A stretch of 10,282 bases of DNA, taken from JACQAI01 sp035507915. Lineage in GTDB: Bacteria; Pseudomonadota; Alphaproteobacteria; Elsterales; Elsteraceae. The translations under genes and the position numbers were made by a program. The stretch spans positions 1 to 10,282 of the forward strand of contig DATJNS010000014.1 in the NCBI GenBank assembly GCA_035507915.1. The letters run 5' to 3'. The notes beneath the pieces were generated by a model. That model was not told the DNA's origin and searched no databases. It saw only the letters and a program-made list of their open reading frames with translations. Below, in pieces: positions 1 through 6,893 of the stretch. Every line of letters begins with the position of its first letter. Positions within the stretch are counted from its first letter, which is position 1.

Positions 1-1152
1 CAGGAGCCGCCGGCGGGTGCGCGCGATCATGAGGTCGGACGGCCCGAGGGTCTCGAAGGCGTGATCGGTGATCGGCCCCATGCTCTCGGTGACCGCCTGG
101 TCCTGGGTGTGGATGTTCTCGATGCCCGAGTAGATCGCGCCGGCCTGCTGGGCCGCGCGGTCGATCGTCCAGTCGTTGGCCTCGTTGGCGACCAGGCGCC
201 AGCGGCCGAACCAGTCGGTCGTGTTGGGCTGGAACGTCGGATTGGGCGTCGCGCCGCCCATCTTCTTGCCGCCCTTGAGGCCCGGGCGCGGCCGCGCCAG
301 CGACGCCGAGCCGCGCTTCCAGAACAGGTAGTAGTACATCGTGTGGGTGTCATCGAGCGGCACCCAGGCGCGCGCATGCACGTGCTCGCCGAACTCGCCC
401 TGCGGCTGCTGAGTCCAGAACGGCAGCAGGAAATTCGCGAAGCGCCAGTAGGTGCGCCCGGGCTCGCCCGACGGGCGATAGGCGGCGTACTGCGTGCCCC
501 ACGGCGTGTCGGCGACGTGATACTCGGGCGTGCGGTTGGTCACCGCGTGGCGGATCGGATGGTCCTCGGGCACGTCGTCGGGATCGACGTGGCCGGCGTG
601 CAGGAAGCCGAAATGCGAGGTGTCGATGTCGCCCTCGAGCGCTTGCAGGAAGTTGCAGTCGCGCGCGATGCAGCTGACGCCGACCTCGTCGTCGGGCACC
701 AGCAGGGTCTCGAACGCCGGCAAGGGCGGCGCCTCGGCGCGCGCGCCCATGTAGACCCAGACGAGCCCGGCACGCTCGGTCACGCGGTAGGCCTTGGCCT
801 TCACCTTGTCCTTGAAATCGAGATGCGGCGGCACGCTCGGCATGTCGACGCAGTTGCCCGCCGCGTCGAACTTCCAGCCGTGATAGACGCAGCGCAGGCC
901 GCCCGCCTCGTTGCGGCCGAGGAACAGCGACGCGCAGCGGTGCGGACAGCGCTGGTCCATCACGCCGACCCGGCCGGCCGAGTCGCGGAACGCGATCAGC
1001 TTCTCGCCCAGCAGCATCAGGCGCATCGGCGCGCCGTCGCGCACCAGCTCGGACGACTGCGCGGCCGGAATCCAGTACTGCCGCATCAGCTCGCCCATCA
1101 CGGTGCCGGGTCCGACGCGGGTCAGCTCCAACCCTTCGCTCGCCGTGGTCAT
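1..1152 (-). CDS. Rieske [2Fe-2S] aromatic ring-hydroxylating oxygenase, alpha subunit (phthalate-dioxygenase-like), C-terminus cut by window edge
   Basis: Predicted terminal oxygenase that takes electrons through a Rieske cluster to a mononuclear iron that activates O2 on an aromatic substrate. 384 codons are visible with no stop, so perhaps 40-60 residues are missing. The Rieske ligands are C69-P-H71 and C88-V-Y-H91. The catalytic domain has the iron motif H180-x4-H185 (SHFGFLH), preceded by the acidic stretch EGDID that normally bridges the two metal centres. The C-terminal part shows the QDxAVTESMGPI and LGPSDLMIARTRRRLL signatures of the phthalate 4,5-dioxygenase / vanillate-demethylase-like branch. 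The start ATG at 1152 has a GGGAGG site five bases upstream (1158-1163). It lies 64 bp after the LigB-type gene on the same strand, so the two are probably one operon. The substrate cannot be read from sequence; a hydroxylase or an O-demethylase is possible. No ferredoxin reductase gene is visible. Confidence 0.9.
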   Translation of the reverse strand, partial: MTTASEGLELTRVGPGTVMGELMRQYWIPAAQSSELVRDGAPMRLMLLGEKLIAFRDSAGRVGVMDQRCPHRCASLFLGRNEAGGLRCVYHGWKFDAAGNCVDMPSVPPHLDFKDKVKAKAYRVTERAGLVWVYMGARAEAPPLPAFETLLVPDDEVGVSCIARDCNFLQALEGDIDTSHFGFLHAGHVDPDDVPEDHPIRHAVTNRTPEYHVADTPWGTQYAAYRPSGEPGRTYWRFANFLLPFWTQQPQGEFGEHVHARAWVPLDDTHTMYYYLFWKRGSASLARPRPGLKGGKKMGGATPNPTFQPNTTDWFGRWRLVANEANDWTIDRAAQQAGAIYSGIENIHTQDQAVTESMGPITDHAFETLGPSDLMIARTRRRLL

Positions 1153-1216
1153 CGCATCCTCCCAGAGGAGTGGCCAATGGAGTGGCCGAATGTGCTTTTC
1201 GACAACGCTACGCCCG

Positions 1217-2221
1217 TCACGACCAGTGCGCAAAGCACATCGCGGTGCCGGTGCCCGCCGGTGTGCGGTAGCCCGGCAGGTATTCGACCGAGCGCAGGGT
1301 CAGGTGCTCGAGCGCGCCGGCGGCGCAGATCCAGTTGCGGATCTCGGAGCTGCCGGCCTGGAGCTGCGCGACCGGCAGGCTCTCGATCGCCTCGGCGTCC
1401 TTGGCGCGCAGCGCCGCGATGATCCTGCGGTCGAACGCCTCGTCGACGGTGAAATGGCTGAGGCCGCCCGATGCCAGCACACCGACGCGCGCACGGCCCG
1501 GATGGCTCTCGATCGCCCGGCGGATCGCCCGGCCCAGCCGGTAGCAGCGGCGCGGCGTCGGCTGGTTGGGCGGGTAATAGGTGTTGAGGAACACCGGCAC
1601 GACCGGCAGCACGCCGCCGGTCATCAGGCGCTGGTGCACGAAGCCGAGCGCGTGGCCCTCGCCCTCGCCGTCGGGCAGCGCGTCGGCGACCGCGACGTCG
1701 AACTCGGCCTCGATCAGCCGCGCGATCAGGTGGCGCGCCAGCGCAGCGTCGACCGGATAATGGCGCGGCGCGTCGGTCTCGTAGTAGCGCGCCGTCGCGC
1801 GCTTCGACCATTCGGGCCGGCGCGCCCAGTCGGGCCCCGGATGGCGCGTGCGCAGCGGCACGTTGGCGATCGTCTCGCCGTGATAGACCAGCACGCTCGG
1901 CATGTTGTCGGCGTGGAACACCTCGTTCTGGTCGTCGCCGATCACCACCAGCGCGTCCAGCCGCGCGCGCGCCAGCGCGTCGCCGAGCTGCGCCAGCGCC
2001 GTCATCGCCGCCGCGTGCTTGGCCTTGAAGCGCGCCGGCGCGAGCTCGGCCGCGATCGCGGGATCGGCGACCGCCAGCAGGTCCTCGTAGGTCGCCGGGC
2101 GGCCGTCCTTGTGGAGATGCGGGCGCACGCGGTCGAGCTCGGCGAAGCACGGCCAGTCCTCGGGGTCGAGATTGAGCATCGGCGTGTGCGACGTGCCGAT
2201 GCCGAGCACGACCTCAGCCAT
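1217..2221 (-). CDS. LigB-type class III extradiol ring-cleavage dioxygenase
   Basis: 334-residue protein of the protocatechuate 4,5-dioxygenase beta-subunit (LigB) superfamily, which opens catecholic rings using non-haem iron. From a remembered alignment with Sphingobium LigB: the iron ligand His12 is kept (GTSHTPML, H12); the acid ligand Glu242 matches E293 (SSEIRNW); the catalytic His195 matches H256 (GGLSH); and the His127 region matches H190 (EGHALGF). The C-terminal RTPAGTGTAMCFAHW is typical of the family. The position of the second His ligand, His61, reads Q98 in GDDQNEVF. I chose the ATG at 2221 because GGGAGG lies five bases before it and the protein then starts at the family's beta strand. 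A start 15 codons earlier would include repeat-derived codons. No LigA-type alpha subunit is visible. It is probably the first gene of an operon with the Rieske oxygenase. The natural substrate is unknown. Confidence 0.87.
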   Translation of the reverse strand: MAEVVLGIGTSHTPMLNLDPEDWPCFAELDRVRPHLHKDGRPATYEDLLAVADPAIAAELAPARFKAKHAAAMTALAQLGDALARARLDALVVIGDDQNEVFHADNMPSVLVYHGETIANVPLRTRHPGPDWARRPEWSKRATARYYETDAPRHYPVDAALARHLIARLIEAEFDVAVADALPDGEGEGHALGFVHQRLMTGGVLPVVPVFLNTYYPPNQPTPRRCYRLGRAIRRAIESHPGRARVGVLASGGLSHFTVDEAFDRRIIAALRAKDAEAIESLPVAQLQAGSSEIRNWICAAGALEHLTLRSVEYLPGYRTPAGTGTAMCFAHWS

Positions 2222-2226
2222 GCGCG

Positions 2227-2232
2227 CCTCCC
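2227..2232 (-). promoter_or_regulatory. Ribosome binding site of the LigB-type gene
   Basis: GGGAGG on the minus strand, five bases before the ATG at 2221. It decides the start against the upstream in-frame codon at 2266, which lies inside the palindromic repeat. A similar GGGAGG at 1158-1163 precedes the Rieske oxygenase. Confidence 0.7.
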
Positions 2233-2239
2233 GGTTCGT

Positions 2240-2358
2240 ACCCCCCTCCCCGACCCTCCCCCTCAAGGGGGGAGGGGGACAGGTTGCGTTGGCGGAGGTG
2301 ACGCCACTGGCTCATCTCACCCCCTCCCCCCTTGAGGGGGAGGGTTGGGGTGGGGGGT
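2240..2358. repeat. Inverted pair of GC-rich palindromes (alphaproteobacterial CCCTCCCCC-type intergenic repeat)
   Basis: Two 39-base arms, 2240-2278 and 2320-2358, are reverse complements of each other at 37 of 39 positions by my reading, with a 41-base spacer. Each arm contains its own hairpin of CCCTCCCCC, a 5-base loop and GGGGGAGGG (2254-2276 and 2322-2344); these 23-base cores are perfect reverse complements. The spacer holds a small TGGCG/CGCCA stem (2290-2294 with 2302-2306). I know this type as a multicopy intergenic element of alphaproteobacteria, recognisable by spurious translations such as PTLPLKGGG and PSPLEGEG. The unit resembles a two-palindrome REPIN or a small MITE. It fills most of the divergent promoter region between the LigB-type gene and the flavin oxidoreductase. 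Confidence 0.85.
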
Positions 2359-2402
2359 GTGCGGAGGATCAAAATCGCGGCCATCGTTCCAGCGGTCATG
2401 GC

Positions 2403-2418
2403 GTCCTAAACTATCAGG
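2403..2418 (+). promoter_or_regulatory. Possible -10 element and leaderless start of the flavin oxidoreductase
   Basis: GTCCTAAA (2403-2410) lies exactly eight bases before the ATG, and no purine-rich ribosome binding site is present at a usable distance. CTAAAC (2406-2411) would serve as a -10 element placing transcription start at or next to the ATG. No convincing -35 hexamer is visible 16-18 bases upstream. The same GTCCTAAA-N8-ATG arrangement precedes the exonuclease gene. Confidence 0.35.
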
Positions 2419-3888
<1,470 letters not shown>

Positions 3889-3889
3889 G

Positions 3890-5443
3890 ATGGCTGGCGC
3901 CGGCCCGTCCGAGCTCGGCGCGGCGGGACGGCCGGCCACGGCCGGCACCTGGATCGGCTTCGTCGCCATGGCGGTCGGCATGTTCATGGCGATCCTCGAC
4001 ATCCAGATCGTCGCGAGCTCGCTGCCCGAGATCCAGGCCGGGCTCGGCATCACGACCGATCTGACGAGCTGGGTCCAGACCGCCTACCTGATGGCCGAGG
4101 TGGTCGCGATCCCGCTGACCGGCTTCCTGACGCGCTGTCTGTCGACGCGCGGCCTGTTCGTCGCCGCCGTCGCCGGCTTCACGGCCGCCAGCCTCGGCTG
4201 CGCGCTCAGCCGCGGCTTCGTCAGCCTGGTCGTCTGCCGGGTGATCCAGGGGTTCTGCGGCGGCGCGATCATCCCGTGCGTGTTCGCCGCCGTGTTCCTC
4301 CTGTTTCCGCAACGGCTGCACGACCGCGCGACCGTGATCGCCGGCGTGCTCGCGATGCTGGCGCCGACGCTCGGGCCGACCCTGGGCGGCTGGATCACCG
4401 AACGGCTGAGCTGGCACTGGCTGTTCCTCATCAACCTGCCGCCCGGCATCGTCGTCGGCGCGCTGGTCGGCGCCCTGATCGCGATCGACCGCCCGGATTG
4501 GCGGCAGCTGCGCCGCATCGACTACGCGAGCCTGACCCTCATCGCCGTCTTCCTGGCGACGCTCGAGCTGGTCCTCAAGCAGGCGCCCGCGCTGGGCTGG
4601 CTCAGCCCCCGCGCGCTCGCCATGCTCGCGCTGTGCGTCGGCGCGGGCGCCGGGGCGGGCTGGCGCTGCCTCACCCGCGCCGAGCCGATCGTCGACCTGC
4701 GCGCGTTCGCCGAGCGCGACTTCGCGCTCGGCTGCTGGCTCAGCTTCGCGCTCGGCATGGGGCTCTACGGCGCCGTCTATCTGATGCCGCTGTTCCTCGG
4801 CTACATCCGCCAGCATTCGCCGCTCGAGATCGGCGCCGTCATGGCGGTGACCGGCGGCGCCCAGCTGGTCGCGGCGCCGCTCGCCACGCTGGCCGAGAAG
4901 CGCTACGACCGGCGCTGGCTGGCCGCGCTCGGCTACGGCCTGCTGGCGATCGGGCTGTGCCTCAGCGGCTTCGCGACCTACGCGACCGATTTCGACGCCA
5001 TGTTCTGGCCGCAGGTGGTGCGCGGCGCATCGCTCATGCTCTGCATCCTGCCGGTCACCACGATCGCGCTCGGTCGGCTGCCCGCCGAGCGCCTCGCCAA
5101 CGCGAGCGGCCTCTTCAACCTGATGCGCAACCTCGGCGGCGCGATCGGGCTCGCGCTGATCGACACCGTGCTCGAGCAGCGCCCGCCGGTGCACGCCGAC
5201 CGCATCGTCGCGCGCCTGATCGCCGGCGACCCCGACGCCGCGCGCTTCGTCGGTCTGGCGACCGACCGCTTCAAGGGCGTCCCGCTGGGGCCGATCGATC
5301 GGGCGACCAGGGAGTTCGTCCAGCCGCTGGTCGAGCGCGCCGCCGCCGTGGCGGCGTTCAACGACGCCTGGCTGCTGCTCGCGATCCTGGTCGGGCTGTC
5401 GCTGGTCGCCGTGCCGTTGTTCCGGCGTCAGGCCTCGGGATAG
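3890..5443 (+). CDS. MFS transporter, DHA2 (EmrB/QacA-like) drug:proton antiporter family
   Basis: 517-residue inner-membrane protein with about 14 hydrophobic helices, matching the length of the DHA2 family. These carriers use the proton gradient to export drugs or other organic compounds. Visible motifs are LDIQIVASSLPEIQ in helix 1 (36-49, with membrane Asp D37), the loop-2 motif in its EmrB form GFLTRCLSTRGLF (78-90), RVIQGFCGGAIIP (117-129) and the antiporter motif GPTLGGWITERLSWHWLFLINLPPG region (162-186). A long polar stretch between the last two helices (about 437-482) is also typical of EmrB-like proteins. The ATG lies one base after the stop of the flavin oxidoreductase, so translation is probably coupled. 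The last 16 bases overlap the Gre-family gene on the opposite strand. No membrane-fusion (EmrA-like) partner is in the window. The cargo could be an aromatic substrate, a product of the neighbouring enzymes or a toxic compound. Confidence 0.9.
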   Translation: MAGAGPSELGAAGRPATAGTWIGFVAMAVGMFMAILDIQIVASSLPEIQAGLGITTDLTSWVQTAYLMAEVVAIPLTGFLTRCLSTRGLFVAAVAGFTAASLGCALSRGFVSLVVCRVIQGFCGGAIIPCVFAAVFLLFPQRLHDRATVIAGVLAMLAPTLGPTLGGWITERLSWHWLFLINLPPGIVVGALVGALIAIDRPDWRQLRRIDYASLTLIAVFLATLELVLKQAPALGWLSPRALAMLALCVGAGAGAGWRCLTRAEPIVDLRAFAERDFALGCWLSFALGMGLYGAVYLMPLFLGYIRQHSPLEIGAVMAVTGGAQLVAAPLATLAEKRYDRRWLAALGYGLLAIGLCLSGFATYATDFDAMFWPQVVRGASLMLCILPVTTIALGRLPAERLANASGLFNLMRNLGGAIGLALIDTVLEQRPPVHADRIVARLIAGDPDAARFVGLATDRFKGVPLGPIDRATREFVQPLVERAAAVAAFNDAWLLLAILVGLSLVAVPLFRRQASG

Positions 5444-5931
5444 GCGATCTCGATGATGTCGAGCTCGACGTCGCCGCGCGGGCGCTTCCAGACCACGTGA
5501 TCGTCGACCCGCGCGCCCATCAGCGCCTTGGCGAGCGGCGACACCCAGCTGATCAGGCCGTCGGCGTCGGCCTCGTCCTCACCGACGATGTCGTAATGGT
5601 GCGTCGCGCCCTGGCCGTCCTGCACGGTGACGCGCGCGCCGACATGGACCTCGCCGCGATCGATCGCCTTCAGGTCGACCGGGATGGCGCTCGCGATGCG
5701 CGCATCGAGATAGCGGATCTCCTGCTCGAGCCGGGCGATGTGGCTCGCCTGGGTCAAATCGCCGCCCCCGGCGTCGAGCTTGGCGCGCTCCTCCTTGAAA
5801 GCGGCGCGCCGCGCCTCGAGCTTCCGGAGACCGCTCGCGGTGACGTAGTTCGGATGCGGACTGATCGGCAGATCAGGCAGTTGATCGCCCGACGGCCCGT
5901 CCTCGTTCTCTTTGACGAAGGCACGACTCAT
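5428..5931 (-). CDS. GreA/GreB-family transcription factor
   Basis: 167-residue protein. The N-terminal part (MSRAFVKE...LPISPHPNYVT, 1-31) is typical of alphaproteobacterial GreB-like proteins. It is followed by a helical hairpin, about 33-82, and the C-terminal FKBP-like Gre domain with IVGEDEADADGLISWVSPLAKAL. Gre factors insert the hairpin into the RNA polymerase secondary channel and stimulate transcript cleavage with an acidic pair at its tip (GDLSEN in E. coli GreA). Here the tip-like sequence is GGGDLTQAS: D58 remains but the Glu position reads Q61. It may therefore bind polymerase without normal cleavage activity, or act like the related Rnk-type regulators. The start ATG is preceded by GAGG at a slightly long spacing and overlaps the stop of a possible upstream ORF (ATGA). 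The 3' end overlaps the transporter gene by 16 bp. Confidence 0.85.
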   Translation of the reverse strand: MSRAFVKENEDGPSGDQLPDLPISPHPNYVTASGLRKLEARRAAFKEERAKLDAGGGDLTQASHIARLEQEIRYLDARIASAIPVDLKAIDRGEVHVGARVTVQDGQGATHHYDIVGEDEADADGLISWVSPLAKALMGARVDDHVVWKRPRGDVELDIIEIAYPEA

Positions 5932-6008
5932 TGGCCGGTCCTCGCGCAGCTCCCGATGGTCACAACGCCGAAAACGGAGGGCCCGCCCTCCGAGCGGAGC
6001 GGCGGCAT
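5928..6008 (-). CDS. Possible 26-codon upstream ORF (leader peptide) of the Gre-family gene
   Basis: An ATG at 6008 follows a good GGGAGG site (6013-6018, four-base gap) and opens 26 codons, starting MPPLRSEGG and ending SCARTGQ. Its stop overlaps the start of the Gre-family gene as ATGA, an arrangement typical of translational coupling. The terminator-like hairpin at 5975-5992 lies inside this reading frame. I do not recognise the peptide. It could be a regulatory leader or chance, since open frames are common in GC-rich DNA; the ribosome binding site and exact overlap are the evidence for it. Confidence 0.35.
   Translation of the reverse strand: MPPLRSEGGPSVFGVVTIGSCARTGQ
5971..5992 (-). 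terminator. Terminator-like hairpin in the leader of the Gre-family gene
   Basis: On the minus strand CGGAGGG, CGGG loop, CCCTCCG forms a 7-bp GC-rich stem followed directly by TTTT, about 40 bases before the Gre start codon. It reads in the sense direction of that gene and could be an attenuator. The U-tract is short, so it may also end read-through from the ligase operon. Confidence 0.45.
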
Positions 6009-6045
6009 CGAGCCTCCCGGGTCGTCTACGACGTTGTTGTTGTGA

Positions 6046-6064
6046 GGGCCGCCGGTGGCGGCCC
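6046..6064. repeat. Strong GC hairpin upstream of the small coiled-coil gene
   Basis: GGGCCGCC, GGT loop, GGCGGCCC is a perfect 8-bp stem. No T-run follows on either strand. It sits in the 165-bp divergent intergenic region, about 20 bases before the AGGA ribosome binding site of the small gene, so it could be an mRNA leader structure or stabilising element. Confidence 0.5.
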
Positions 6065-6096
6065 CCGGTTGCTGTAGCCTAACAGGAAAACCCCCA

Positions 6097-6375
6097 ATGA
6101 CCACAAGCGAGTCCGTGTTCGTCAACGACATCAAGGAGATCGCCCGGGTCGAGCAGTCCGCCGAGCGCCGCCGGCGAGCCGCCGAGGCGCGCTTTCGACG
6201 GCTCGAGCGGGAGCTCGAGCGCAAGTACCAGGGCCTGCCCAACGCCGACAGCCATGTCGCCCGCGAGCTCGCCGATCTCCGGCGCGCCATGCAGATCGAG
6301 CTCGCCCGGGATCCGCTGCCGACCCTGGGCGGCCTGCTCGACGGGCTGATCGCCCTGACGCACCGGCCCCACTAG
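6097..6375 (+). CDS. Small basic coiled-coil protein, function unknown
   Basis: 92 residues and not a family I recognise. After a short polar N-terminus (1-10), residues 11-46 form a highly charged Arg/Glu-rich helix (ARVEQSAERRRRAAEARFRR) likely to be a coiled coil. A second helix covers about 51-70, and the C-terminus is short and hydrophobic (PTLGGLLDGLIAL, 75-87). There is no signal peptide or full membrane span. I chose the ATG at 6097 because AGGA lies about ten bases upstream. An in-frame GTG at 6055 would add 14 residues, but it falls in the loop of the strong hairpin. The gene is divergent from the Gre-family gene and converges on the DUF2937-like gene with 27 bp between the stops. 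Coding is supported by the open frame, the ribosome binding site and the helix pattern only. Confidence 0.6.
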   Translation: MTTSESVFVNDIKEIARVEQSAERRRRAAEARFRRLERELERKYQGLPNADSHVARELADLRRAMQIELARDPLPTLGGLLDGLIALTHRPH

Positions 6376-6402
6376 GCGCGACCTGCGGGTTTCGACCTCG
6401 GG

Positions 6403-6891
6403 TCAGCGGTAGGCGCGCGGGCGCGGCACCAGAAGCCACAGCAGGCCGTTGAGCAGCCAGCCGAGCACCAGCCCGATCGCGCCGAACGCCGGATCGAAGG
6501 TCGCCGTGACGAGGAAGCTGTCCCAGGTCGCGCGCAGCAGGCTGGCGTCGAAGCTGCGCGCGAGCACCACCGGTTTGGCGAACTTCGACGCCTCGCCGAG
6601 CCGGCGCGCCTCGTCGCGCAGATCCGACACCCGATGCACGCTGTCCTGGATCGTGCGGCCGGTCGCGCGCATCGCCGCGTCGTTGCTGTCGAGGTGCCGG
6701 CCGACATATTCGTTGAACGACAGGCCGGCGCCGTCGGCGTTGCGGTGAAACTCATCGAGCTGGCGCGTCGCCTCCTGCAGCGCGCCGCCGAGGCGCTGCT
6801 CGTACTCCTGGATGAAGCGCGGCAGCTGCGACACCGCGAAACCGAGCAGCACGGCGAGCGCAATCGCGGTGATCTCGTGGAGCAGCCGCAT
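6403..6891 (-). CDS. DUF2937-like two-helix membrane protein
   Basis: 162 residues. It has an N-terminal hydrophobic helix (about 6-23, ITAIALAVLLGFAVSQLP) and a second near the C-terminus (about 136-155, IGLVLGWLLNGLLWLLV), leaving about 110 residues between them, probably periplasmic. The pattern SQLPRFIQEYEQRLGGAL, followed by an AGLSFNEYV segment and then TWDSF, resembles DUF2937, a proteobacterial family without known function. The ATG lies two bases after the stop of the DNA ligase gene (TGACCATG), so it is almost certainly in the same transcript and translationally coupled. Whether it has any link to DNA repair or only shares the transcript is not shown by sequence. Confidence 0.75.
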   Translation of the reverse strand: MRLLHEITAIALAVLLGFAVSQLPRFIQEYEQRLGGALQEATRQLDEFHRNADGAGLSFNEYVGRHLDSNDAAMRATGRTIQDSVHRVSDLRDEARRLGEASKFAKPVVLARSFDASLLRATWDSFLVTATFDPAFGAIGLVLGWLLNGLLWLLVPRPRAYR

Positions 6892-6893
6892 GG

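Noticed and set aside
61..2335. Long plus-strand open frames (61-1422 and 911-2335)
   Set aside because: They are antisense shadows of the Rieske and LigB-type genes, with Arg/Ala-rich composition and no domain; GC-rich codon bias keeps the opposite frames open.
2240..2358. CRISPR-like or transposon-end interpretation of the inverted repeats
   Set aside because: There are only two arms in inverted orientation, no spacer series and no transposase; a palindromic intergenic repeat explains them.
2214..2399. 61-codon minus-strand ORF over the inverted repeat
   Set aside because: Its PTPTLPLKGGG and PSPLEGEG strings are the usual translation of the palindromic repeat, not a protein.
6376..6402. 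Possible terminator in the 27-bp gap between convergent stops
   Set aside because: There is a short direct repeat CGACCT but no convincing stem or T-run.
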